Below are positions 27,457-35,584 of a stretch of 64,000 bases of DNA, one piece after another. The stretch is from Pseudobacteriovorax antillogorgiicola. Lineage in GTDB: Bacteria > Bdellovibrionota_B > Oligoflexia > Oligoflexales > Oligoflexaceae. Below the pieces are notes generated by a model. It ran no database searches and had not been told where the DNA came from. It saw only the letters and a list, made by a program, of their open reading frames with translations. Location: NCBI RefSeq assembly GCF_900177345.1, contig NZ_FWZT01000007.1:186001-250000 (forward strand). The letters run 5' to 3'. Made by a program: the position numbers and the translations under genes. Position 1 is the stretch's first letter, and every line of letters begins with the position of its first letter.

Positions 27457-28561
27457 TATCCTTTGAGTCCTTGGCCAACTTGCTGGCCCACGCCTCGGCT
27501 TCGGTCACCATGCGATCCCCCTCAAGGTTTAGCTGGTCGAGGCAGAAATCTCTAAAGTAATTGCGAGTTGGAAGGACTTCGGCAAGCGGTACTTGACCGA
27601 GAGACGCAATCACTTTTTCCACGATGCCAATATCGTCCTCAGAAATTCTGCCGTATTGCTTAAGGCTTTCCAGGTTACTGATCAATAGCTCTCGGGGGAA
27701 GAGGCATTGGTTATGAAATCTACGAACCAGTCGTGGCAAGGAACGAATATCTACCATATCTCGATGTATCATCAGCATGAGGGCTTCGAAGTAGTTGCCA
27801 AAGGTGAAGATCACATCGGTGATTGGCGGGTGATAGACGGTTTGGTAACCGGGAGCTTCACGAATCAAGATGCCATCGACTCGAACGTCAGGTCGCTCCG
27901 AGAGTAAAAGTTTCCGCAAGTCAGTGGCCACTTCATCTTGAATTCCTCCAGCGACGAGATAGCGGATATACTGATCCGCAGACAGTTTTCCGTCTAGAAA
28001 AAGAGCCAAGCCGATATAGATATAACCGTCAAACTCGGCATTGTCTCCGATGAGTAGGAAGCGAGACCCTGGTTTTGCATCCTTCATGATGGTGTATAAG
28101 GTAGCAGTTTTGTAAGCGACATGATGACGAAGCAGTCCAATCCTGCCCTTGCGGATGTTATATGCCTGGTTTTTGAAGGTGTCCGACGTCCAGTCAAGGC
28201 CATCATAGCGGAGCTTCTCCTCTAGAGTATTTCGAAGCTGTGGGGGTGATGCGGAGACGAAATGCAGTGGCCGAGGGGCCAGTTGCTCATCTTGTCCGGG
28301 CAGGCCGTAGGGGTGTCGCCAACGACAGGCGACGAGGAAGGGGGACGCTCCCTGGACAGTGACCTTATCCTTTGCCTCTTCTAGTACAATGCGCAGCATT
28401 TGCATTTTTGTTTCAAAGGACGTTTCCAAGTAAGTTTTATCAATATCGCAAACGATCTGGATCGTTCCGTCTCGAAAAGGCTCGAAGATCCGAGTATTGA
28501 CAAGTTGCCGAAAGTCGTAGTTCCCAAACGCAGACTTTCCGAAAGACCAAAACCGTTCCAT
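27446..28561 (-). CDS. App1-like (DUF2183) phosphatidate phosphatase-like protein
   Basis: The chain contains IQIVCDIDKTYLETSF, a DxDxT acid-phosphatase-type motif at about residues 38-42, then FVSASPPQLRNTLEEKL, a conserved Lys-rich region and LLIGDNAEFDGYIY. These in order are the hallmarks of the DUF2183/App1 catalytic domain of HAD-type phosphatases; the yeast member hydrolyses phosphatidate. The C-terminal 120 residues are a helical extension. No signal peptide, so presumably cytoplasmic. GGAG precedes the start. Confidence 0.75.
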   Translation of the reverse strand: MERFWSFGKSAFGNYDFRQLVNTRIFEPFRDGTIQIVCDIDKTYLETSFETKMQMLRIVLEEAKDKVTVQGASPFLVACRWRHPYGLPGQDEQLAPRPLHFVSASPPQLRNTLEEKLRYDGLDWTSDTFKNQAYNIRKGRIGLLRHHVAYKTATLYTIMKDAKPGSRFLLIGDNAEFDGYIYIGLALFLDGKLSADQYIRYLVAGGIQDEVATDLRKLLLSERPDVRVDGILIREAPGYQTVYHPPITDVIFTFGNYFEALMLMIHRDMVDIRSLPRLVRRFHNQCLFPRELLISNLESLKQYGRISEDDIGIVEKVIASLGQVPLAEVLPTRNYFRDFCLDQLNLEGDRMVTEAEAWASKLAKDSKDITK

Positions 28562-28640
28562 AGTGCTCCAAACGTAAACTCTTCTTGGCCTATTCTAGCG
28601 GATTTTCTGGGAGCTTCAACTGGACTCTGGGACATGCCCG

Positions 28641-29558
28641 TTAGGGAAGTCGAGATATCAAACTCGTCATCAGATTTGCATTGAAGTTGGCCTGGCTCAG
28701 CAGAGCTGTGTTGGCCTGCATTAGGATGCTTGATTGTGCCATTCTTGCGACTTCGGAGGCGTAGTCCGTGTCAGCGATGCGAGATTTTGCAGCCGAGATA
28801 TTTTCCTCTACAACTTCGTTATAATTGATCGCTGTTTGGAGACGCTTTTGTATCGCCCCATAAGAAGCTCGGAAATGACTAATACTATCAAGCGCCTGAT
28901 CATAAATTGAAGCAAATTGGTCGTCTTCAGGCTCAAGCATCTCGCGGGCGTCCTCTACTTCGAAATCCTCATCTTCATTGATAAGTTCTCGGGCGCTTCG
29001 AATCCCGAGGCCTTCGGTTGTGGCTATGATGTCTTTCAAGTTTTCAAATCTGATTTCGTTGATATCACCGCTTTCAGCCGTGGCAAGATCGGATATCAAC
29101 GGGTCAGCCACTCTAAGGATTAGGGTTTCGGGGGTGCGTTCGTCGTTGCCATTAAGCAAGGGAATGCTGTTGAACTCTGTTGAGGTTGCAATGCGATTCA
29201 GTTCATCATGGAGTGCTTCGTATTCAATGAAGAGGAACTTTCGTTCCTTGTCAGTCAGCGTTGTTGTAGCACCAGCGACATTGATTTCTTTCATGCGCAC
29301 CAAAATATTCGTGATTTCTGAAAATCCAGAATCTGCAGTTTGCAAGAGAGAAATTGCATCATTGATATTTCGCTTAGATGCTGCTAGCCCTCGCAATTTC
29401 AGTTCGAGCCCTTCTGCTAAAGCGCGATCTGCTGGTCGGGGGTCTCTTTGGGTGAATACCTTGCCAGAGCTAAGCTTTTCTAAAGAGTCTGTATTCTCTC
29501 GCCGAGCCTGTCCCAGGCGGCGAATGACCTTTTGTGCATTGACATTGATGTCAGACAT
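28641..29558 (-). CDS. fliC: Flagellin
   Basis: The 305-residue protein has both conserved flagellin ends: an N-terminal D0/D1 helix with LEKLSSGKVFTQRDPRPADR and a C-terminal helix ending in SSILMQANTALLSQANFNAN. The middle is short and includes an unusually acidic stretch (about residues 193-215) before the C-terminal D1 helix, so domains D2/D3 are essentially absent. It starts three bases after the stop of the upstream chemoreceptor gene, suggesting translational coupling. No other flagellar structural gene is seen nearby. Confidence 0.9.
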   Translation of the reverse strand: MSDINVNAQKVIRRLGQARRENTDSLEKLSSGKVFTQRDPRPADRALAEGLELKLRGLAASKRNINDAISLLQTADSGFSEITNILVRMKEINVAGATTTLTDKERKFLFIEYEALHDELNRIATSTEFNSIPLLNGNDERTPETLILRVADPLISDLATAESGDINEIRFENLKDIIATTEGLGIRSARELINEDEDFEVEDAREMLEPEDDQFASIYDQALDSISHFRASYGAIQKRLQTAINYNEVVEENISAAKSRIADTDYASEVARMAQSSILMQANTALLSQANFNANLMTSLISRLP

Positions 29559-29561
29559 AGA

Positions 29562-31526
29562 TCAGCTCGCTCGGTGATCAGTGCTCTTGCTATTATCGCC
29601 AATGAATAAGTCTTCCCCAGGGAGGTTGGCAATAGCCGATGCTGATGGCGTCTTGGGAGCTGAGACCTGCTGTTCTTTCGCTTTAAGATTTGTCTTTTGG
29701 TCCGTCCCCGGATCTGCCGATCCAGAATCGTTGTCAGAACCGTAGTCCTCTTCAAGCGATATCCCAAGGGCAGGGTTTTGCAATAAGGTTAAAGTACGAG
29801 AGCTACTCTTTAGAACTTGGATATTCTTGATGGCACTTACATTGTGATTGAACGCTCTTGTTTTGAATGACATGGAGTCTTTATAGAGGTGGTCAAGGTT
29901 GGCCTTGATATTTTCGGTGTTTGATAAGCTTTGCTCCACCTTGCTCTTGATTGTAGACACGCTACTTACAGTGAGCGAAAGTAGTTTTTGGGCATGGTTA
30001 ATCTCATAATATTGCCGCAGTAGTAGCCTAGACATGCGATCACTGTGGACCGTGAGCTGATTGCCCTCGGTGTTTATCAAAGTGCTCATTTGACTATGCT
30101 CTTCGAGTAAGGAATTCATATTGTTACTGAGCTTGCGAATGTCGTTGCCCGTACGCTCGATAGACTTAAGATCCGTGAAGTGATTGGTGACATCATTTCC
30201 TAGAACATCGAGGCCTGTGAGGGCGTGTCGTGACAGTAGCAGAGACTCTCGATAAGATTGATCAACGTCACGAATTTTTGAATAAGTTTCAGTTACGGCT
30301 TCGTTACTCTTTGCTAGGAGCTGTGAGGCTTGCTCAGCCTCTTCCTGGATCGTACCTAGCAAGTCGGTGATAGACTTAGTTGCGGTTGATGAACGAGCAG
30401 CTAAGTTTCGAACCTCTCCAGCTACCACAGCGAAGCCTTGCCCTTGCTCACCTGCGCGAGCTGCTTCTATGGATGCGTTCAAAGCTAGTTGATTGGTTTG
30501 TTCAGCAATGTCATCGATCACATCGATAATATTTACAATAGCCTCAGCCCGTTCGGAAAGGCCTTTCACTAAGTCCGAGGCGGCGCTCACATCGTCTTTG
30601 GACACGCGAATCGACTGTGACATGCTATCAAGGAAACGATAGCCCGAGCGTGAGTTCTCGAATAGTCGATTGAGATTGGTCCGCACATTCTCGCTATGAT
30701 TGTTGTGAATTTTGATAAACTCTAGTGACTTAGCTAGCCGCTCAGCGGACGTGCTTTGGAGTTTTACAACCTTATCAGATATCGATTTGGACTTGTCATG
30801 ATGCTCTCTTAGCTGGCGTAATTTGTTACCCATGGTATTCCATTCAAGCCTTGTTGCTGATGCAAAATGGGCACTGTCTCCGCATTGAGCTGAAAGTTTT
30901 TGGAGGAGTTTATCTACTTCGTTGAATGAATCCTGGGAAGCCCCTAGTTCCCGAGATAAGGCTCGAATATGAGCTGATAGAGTGATGATCTCATCGAACT
31001 GAGTTTCCAAACTATCTACGGACTGCTTATTCTCGCCACGATTAGAAACCGTATCAATATAATCCATGAGGTGATCAGCCGCTCCACTGATATCAGCGAT
31101 GGCACGTTCCATGGCTGCTTGCTCGACACTTGAGCTTCGACTGTTTGAAAACTGAAATTGTCCCAATAGCTTTCGTCGGCTGTATGGAACAATAAAGCTG
31201 AAGATCGAAATCATACAACAGCCAAGAGAAAATACCATGACTGAGGTAAGACCGTAGCTGTCGACCAATTCGTTGCCTTCCATAGCTTGATTGAGATCAT
31301 TCACCAAGCGTCCGAGGTCGTCGGCTGAGTCTGATGCTAATTCAGTTGGTGAAGCATTCAAGTTGTCAGCAATGAGCCTGAGTTTTTTTTGAGCAGCTAT
31401 GTAGGACGAAGTTTGATTCAGAACTGTAAACTGGATCACTTTCATATCGAACACTATCAGAAAATTGATCATTGATACTAGAAAAACTAGCAGAAAGAGT
31501 CTCTGAGAACTTCTTTGACCGTCCAT
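29562..31526 (-). CDS. Methyl-accepting chemotaxis protein
   Basis: The 654-residue protein has two membrane segments (about residues 10-27 and 93-114) bracketing a small periplasmic domain of about 65 residues, then a long coiled coil. The signalling hairpin tip is recognisable around residues 340-385 ([20 protein letters not shown] and EVRNLAARS), so it can dock CheA/CheW. No HAMP domain is obvious. The C-terminal tail is variable and shows no obvious CheR-binding pentapeptide. It lies just upstream of flagellin in the same transcript. Ligand unknown. Confidence 0.92.
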   Translation of the reverse strand: MDGQRSSQRLFLLVFLVSMINFLIVFDMKVIQFTVLNQTSSYIAAQKKLRLIADNLNASPTELASDSADDLGRLVNDLNQAMEGNELVDSYGLTSVMVFSLGCCMISIFSFIVPYSRRKLLGQFQFSNSRSSSVEQAAMERAIADISGAADHLMDYIDTVSNRGENKQSVDSLETQFDEIITLSAHIRALSRELGASQDSFNEVDKLLQKLSAQCGDSAHFASATRLEWNTMGNKLRQLREHHDKSKSISDKVVKLQSTSAERLAKSLEFIKIHNNHSENVRTNLNRLFENSRSGYRFLDSMSQSIRVSKDDVSAASDLVKGLSERAEAIVNIIDVIDDIAEQTNQLALNASIEAARAGEQGQGFAVVAGEVRNLAARSSTATKSITDLLGTIQEEAEQASQLLAKSNEAVTETYSKIRDVDQSYRESLLLSRHALTGLDVLGNDVTNHFTDLKSIERTGNDIRKLSNNMNSLLEEHSQMSTLINTEGNQLTVHSDRMSRLLLRQYYEINHAQKLLSLTVSSVSTIKSKVEQSLSNTENIKANLDHLYKDSMSFKTRAFNHNVSAIKNIQVLKSSSRTLTLLQNPALGISLEEDYGSDNDSGSADPGTDQKTNLKAKEQQVSAPKTPSASAIANLPGEDLFIGDNSKSTDHRAS

Positions 31527-31642
31527 GGCAATGTCCTAACCTTAATTATCTCTGCGAAGCTAGGTATCGGAAAATCAATCGCTTTCATAAGAAGTGGTGG
31601 AAATTGCTGCGCGGAGAATAATGTATATCTGCTCTGAATCTC

Positions 31643-31670
31643 TTGCAAAAAGGAACGAATTTGTTATTTA
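31643..31670 (+). promoter_or_regulatory. Possible sigma-70-type promoter for cydAB
   Basis: TTGCAA, 16 bases, then TATTTA lie about 150 bp upstream of cydA in the 293-bp gap between the divergent chemoreceptor and cydA genes. The fit is fair, not strong. The rest of that gap shows no clear structure. Confidence 0.3.
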
Positions 31671-31819
31671 ATCACGAATGCACCTGGCCCTACATGACTC
31701 GGCTGTTAGGAAAGGTTTGGAGCTGATTTCGTATTAGGGCTTGCTCGCAGAAGGGATTTCTGATCAAATTCCTCTGGCCTGTCCTCTTGCATTCTTTTTT
31801 AATCGTCTTAGAGGTTGTC

Positions 31820-33124
31820 ATGACCGATCTTTTGGCCGCACGCTCTCAGATGGCCGTGTCTCTTGCCTTTCACATCATATTCTCAACTATCGGAATGGCG
31901 ATGCCTTTTCTGATGGCTACAGCTCATTGGAAGTGGTTGAAGACAGGCGAGCAAGTCTATCGCGATTTGACGAAGGCTTGGTCTCGGGGCGTCGCGATCT
32001 TTTTTGCGACAGGAGCCGTATCGGGCACGGCCCTTTCTTTTGAGCTAGGTTTACTCTGGCCTGGATTCATGGAGCATGCTGGGGCCATCATAGGGATGCC
32101 ATTTTCACTAGAAGGAACGGCTTTTTTTGTTGAGGCCATTGCCTTAGGCTTATTTCTTTATGGCTGGGACCGAATGCCTCGCTGGAGTCACTGGGGTGCC
32201 GGTGTAGTCGTCGGTATATCAGGTTTGCTGTCTGGAATGTTTGTTATCTCAGCGAATGCTTGGATGAATAGTCCAACTGGATTCGATTGGGTCAACGGTC
32301 AGGCGATCAATATCGATCCCTGGGCAGCAATGTTTAATGATCGGGCTTGGAATATGGGAATTCATATGCTCATTGCTGCGTTCTCGGCCACGGGATTCGC
32401 GGTTGCTGGACTTCATGGTATTCTGCTATTGAAGCGTCCGAACCATCTTTTTCATAGGCGTGCGATCAAGATCGCACTTCTTTGGGGCTGCGCGGGAGCT
32501 ATCATCCAACCGTTGTCAGGAGATCTATTGGCAAAGGAGACTGCAGAGTTTCAACCTTTGAAGTTAGCGGCGATGGAGGCTCATTTTAAAACAGAATCCG
32601 GAGCTTCGCTTGTGATCGGAGGCATTCCTGATATAGAAACTCAGGAAGTAAACTTTGCTATTAAGATTCCATACCTTTTGAGTATCTTAGCATTTGGAGA
32701 TCCCAACGCTACAGTGAAGGGTTTAGAAGACTTTCCCCGTGAGGAATGGCCTCCGGTTCTGCTTACCCATATCAGTTTTCAAGTGATGGTTGGAATCGGC
32801 AGTTTCATGATGGTGCTTGCTCTCGTGATTGTCTTCGTTCGTTGGAAGAAACCTCACCTACTTTTCCATCGTCGTCTGCTTCAAATATTGGGCCTTACCA
32901 CCCCATTGGGTTTTATTGCCATTGAAGCAGGCTGGTTTGTAACTGAATTGGGGCGGCAACCCTGGATTATCTATGGCATCATGAAAACCAAAGATGCGGT
33001 AACTCCCATGCCGGGAATGTGGGTGCCCTTTGCACTATTTTTCGTGGTTTACATATTGCTTGCGATTATCCTTGTTTGGCTGATGGCGAGGCAAATCGAA
33101 GCGATTCATAAGTCTTATCCGTGA
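31820..33124 (+). CDS. cydA: Cytochrome bd-type quinol oxidase subunit I
   Basis: The start chosen is the ATG at 31820, preceded by GAGG, which puts the conserved FHIIFSTIGMAMPF near residue 18 (with the b595 haem-ligand His). About nine membrane helices follow. GRQPWIIYGIMKTKDAVTP is the conserved quinol-site/C-terminal motif. The length (435 aa) and the short Q-loop place it with the cyanide-insensitive (CioA-like) short-loop group. It reduces O2 with quinol electrons in the inner membrane. cydB follows after 7 bp. Confidence 0.93.
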   Translation: MTDLLAARSQMAVSLAFHIIFSTIGMAMPFLMATAHWKWLKTGEQVYRDLTKAWSRGVAIFFATGAVSGTALSFELGLLWPGFMEHAGAIIGMPFSLEGTAFFVEAIALGLFLYGWDRMPRWSHWGAGVVVGISGLLSGMFVISANAWMNSPTGFDWVNGQAINIDPWAAMFNDRAWNMGIHMLIAAFSATGFAVAGLHGILLLKRPNHLFHRRAIKIALLWGCAGAIIQPLSGDLLAKETAEFQPLKLAAMEAHFKTESGASLVIGGIPDIETQEVNFAIKIPYLLSILAFGDPNATVKGLEDFPREEWPPVLLTHISFQVMVGIGSFMMVLALVIVFVRWKKPHLLFHRRLLQILGLTTPLGFIAIEAGWFVTELGRQPWIIYGIMKTKDAVTPMPGMWVPFALFFVVYILLAIILVWLMARQIEAIHKSYP

Positions 33125-33131
33125 GGCGACT

Positions 33132-34154
33132 ATGGTTGAAGTTATTCTTTTTTTCTTAGGAGCTTCGCTCATTCTCTACTGCATACTTGGTGGGGCCGAT
33201 TTTGGAGCAGGAATTATCGAGATCGTTAGCCCTCAGAAAATGAAGAACGAGATCGAATCAGCAGTTTACAAGGGCATGGGGCCGGTTTGGGAGGCCAATC
33301 ACATGTGGATCATTCTCGCAGTGGTTATTCTATTCAATGGCTTTCCAAAAATCTATGCTGAGCTGTCGATCTATCTTCATATTCCGCTGACTGCGATGTT
33401 GATGGGAATAATCTTCAGGGGTTGCGCATTCACCTTTCGTCACTACGATGCCAAAGCTGATAAGAGTACCGAAATATATGGCATAATTTTTCGTTATTCC
33501 TCACTCCTAACCAGTCTGATTTTGGGAGTTATTGCTGGTTCCCTGGCCAAGGGAAGCTTTCAGGAGATCGGACCAGGCCTAAGCTACTGGCAAGTTTATG
33601 GCCAGCCCTGGTTGAGCCCTTTCACTGTTGCCGTTGGTTTGCTTGTTACAAGTTTGTTTGCCTACCAGTCGGCGGTCTTTTTCGTCGGAGAGCCAGTATC
33701 TAATGAACTGAAAAAGCACTTTGTTCGCAAGGCTAAGCAGTTCAATATCGTAGCGATTATAACGGGAATCTTAGTTTTCCTTTTTGGGTGGGCAGAAAAT
33801 ATCAACCTTCTTGATCATTTTTTTACACACCCCGTTTCGTTGATTAGTTTGATTCTGGCGACACTAATCCTTGGACCTATCTGGTGGGGTTTGAGTCATT
33901 TCAATCGGTGGGTTGTGAGGGCATTATCCGGAGCCCAAATGGCTTTAGTGATCATTGGCTGGGTAGCCTTTCAGTTTCCAGATGTCGTTCGATTTCGTTC
34001 GGGAGCCAGTCTAGATCTTTACACACATGCAGCCCCAGAATCTACGATCACAGTCCTTGCTATTGCTTTACTCGCGGGTTCGCTGATTATTTTTCCAGCT
34101 CTGTTCTATCTTTTCCGAGTCTTTAAGCAGCATGAGTCAGGCCTATCGAGCTAA
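33132..34154 (+). CDS. cydB: Cytochrome bd-type quinol oxidase subunit II
   Basis: The partner of CydA, 340 residues with about eight hydrophobic segments. LGGADFGAGIIEI near the N-terminus and GPVWEANHMWIILAVVILFN are standard CydB sequences. It forms the heterodimeric terminal oxidase used at low O2 or under stress. The gap to cydA is 7 bp, so they form one operon. A CydX-type small subunit is not visible directly downstream, and no cydCD genes are in the window. Confidence 0.92.
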   Translation: MVEVILFFLGASLILYCILGGADFGAGIIEIVSPQKMKNEIESAVYKGMGPVWEANHMWIILAVVILFNGFPKIYAELSIYLHIPLTAMLMGIIFRGCAFTFRHYDAKADKSTEIYGIIFRYSSLLTSLILGVIAGSLAKGSFQEIGPGLSYWQVYGQPWLSPFTVAVGLLVTSLFAYQSAVFFVGEPVSNELKKHFVRKAKQFNIVAIITGILVFLFGWAENINLLDHFFTHPVSLISLILATLILGPIWWGLSHFNRWVVRALSGAQMALVIIGWVAFQFPDVVRFRSGASLDLYTHAAPESTITVLAIALLAGSLIIFPALFYLFRVFKQHESGLSS

Positions 34155-34171
34155 TTCTGAAGATAGGGCTA

Positions 34172-34227
34172 GCTTAAAGAATGTGAGGAGATAGTACAAA
34201 TCCTAGAGTGACGAGTATTCTTTAAGC
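34172..34227. repeat. 11-bp inverted repeat downstream of cydB
   Basis: GCTTAAAGAAT at 34172 and ATTCTTTAAGC at 34217 are exact reverse complements 34 bases apart, 18 bases past the cydB stop. The rest of the 295-bp gap before the HU gene shows no clear gene. It may be a transcript-end structure or an operator; there is no T-run. Confidence 0.45.
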
Positions 34228-34449
34228 GTAACGAAGTATCGTAGGTGTTGCTCCCCTTAATAGATGCGTATTATTAGCGGGTAACTTCCGATTCTTCGTC
34301 AAATTTATTAAATCCGGTTGATGTAAAACTATCAAATCCTATTTCTTGAAAGGAAATTATCCATTTTGCTACTTGCAATTCTTAATTTCCCTCTGATACC
34401 ATTGGCCTAAGTTTTCTATGAAACCCAAGTTTGAATTGGAGGTTTTTCT

Positions 34450-34743
34450 GTGAATCAAGCAGAACTCATCGATGCTATTTCATCTAGTACCGAGATGACA
34501 AAAGCTGATGTCAAGCGTGTTTTCGATGCTTACAAGGAAATTGGCTATAGGTACCTCAAAAAAGAAAAGCTAACTGCTGACTTTCCTTTGCCTGGATTCG
34601 GCAAGTTTAAGGTGGTGCAGAGAGCTGCTCGGAAGGGAATCAATCCCCAGACTGGTGCTTCGGTCAAAATCCCAGCACGTAAGGTTCCGGTATTCCGCCC
34701 TGGAACAGAAATCAAGCAGCACATTCAACCGAAAAAGAAGTAA
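34450..34743 (+). CDS. HU-family DNA-binding protein (GTG start)
   Basis: The 97-residue protein has the HU/IHF layout: a helical N-terminal dimerisation half (NQAELIDAIS... AYKEIGYRYL) and a beta arm with GFGKFKVVQRAARKGINPQT and VPVFRPG near the end. It bends and packs DNA as a dimer. The start is GTG with GGAGG seven bases upstream. It is followed by a strong terminator, so it is transcribed alone. It may be HU itself or a divergent paralogue; the insertion and the Lys-rich tail make the subgroup unclear. Confidence 0.88.
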   Translation: MNQAELIDAISSSTEMTKADVKRVFDAYKEIGYRYLKKEKLTADFPLPGFGKFKVVQRAARKGINPQTGASVKIPARKVPVFRPGTEIKQHIQPKKK

Positions 34744-34772
34744 TTTCTGATTACTATCTCCAGCATGTAATT

Positions 34773-34806
34773 GAGGATATGGTTTGCCCCTGTATCCTCT
34801 TTTTTT
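34773..34806 (+). terminator. Intrinsic terminator of the HU gene
   Basis: GAGGATA and TATCCTC form a seven-bp stem, with a 13-base loop region, followed by a run of seven T. It starts 30 bases past the HU stop. Confidence 0.75.
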
Positions 34807-34823
34807 GATAATGGAGTTATGTT

Positions 34824-35519
34824 GTGAGACGGGAAGTCTTTTTTGGAGGGTACATGGTTATAGCTATACTTGGCACTATAGTCTGGTTGTTCGCTAGCTG
34901 GGCAGGAGCTGTAACCGTAAATTTTGATGAATCGAAAAGCGAGCTAATCTGGATTGCCCGGAAAGTGAGTGGGGCTCATCGTGGGCAAGTCAGACTAAAG
35001 CAGGGTCAGCTAAGCTTCAATAAGGGAAACGTGAGTGGTTCCTTTGTGATCGATATGAACAGCATAGAAAATCTCGACTTAAAGGGTAGTTGGAAGACCA
35101 AGTTAGAGTCTCACCTGAAGTCGGAAGATTTCTTTCACGTAAGCGCCTATCCAGAAGCTACATTTAGACTAACGTCAGCCAAGGCTGTAGGCCCTCGGGA
35201 ATATATCTTCTCTGGTCCCTTAACAATTCGCGGTGTAACAGGAAGAATATCGTTTCCAGCTGTTTGGAAGCAATTGGGGGGGCGCTGGGCCTTGAAAAGC
35301 CAGATTCGCATCAATCGGCTCCACTGGGGAATTACCTACCATTCAGCTCACTTTTTTGACATCAAGGCGATCGGAGATCAGATGATTGATGATCACATAG
35401 AATTTGAGCTTCTACTTGTGGCTGACGGTAAAATTAGAGCACTTCAACCGGAGCAAAATTCGCAGGGCAACCGGGATGTTGCTTCACAAGGCCCATTGAG
35501 CGAGGATGACTTGCGCTAG
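34824..35519 (+). CDS. YceI-like periplasmic protein (GTG start)
   Basis: The first 30 residues form a membrane-spanning signal or anchor ending near WAGA. The rest matches the YceI/lipocalin-like pattern: a beta barrel with SELIWIARKVSGAHRGQV, FVIDMNSIE, SEDFFHVSAYPEATFRL and FSGPLTIRGVTGRISFPA. YceI proteins bind isoprenoid or other lipid ligands in a hydrophobic tunnel. The start is GTG (GGAG upstream) because an ATG just before it runs into a stop. It is followed by the amidohydrolase after 65 bp. Confidence 0.85.
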   Translation: MRREVFFGGYMVIAILGTIVWLFASWAGAVTVNFDESKSELIWIARKVSGAHRGQVRLKQGQLSFNKGNVSGSFVIDMNSIENLDLKGSWKTKLESHLKSEDFFHVSAYPEATFRLTSAKAVGPREYIFSGPLTIRGVTGRISFPAVWKQLGGRWALKSQIRINRLHWGITYHSAHFFDIKAIGDQMIDDHIEFELLLVADGKIRALQPEQNSQGNRDVASQGPLSEDDLR

Positions 35520-35584
35520 AGGGCGATCGCTGCTAGTGAAGGAGGGAATATAAACTAGTATCTCCCTACGAGAGGTTCCATCCC

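Noticed and set aside
31530-31543. GG-N10-GC (minus strand) just before the chemoreceptor start codon
   Set aside because: It falls almost on the start codon, leaving no room for a transcript start and ribosome site, so it is unlikely to be a sigma-54 promoter.
31555-31600. Loose sigma-28-like sequence (TCCGATAC) upstream of the chemoreceptor-flagellin pair
   Set aside because: The matching -35 half is poor at the required spacing, so I do not call a flagellar promoter.
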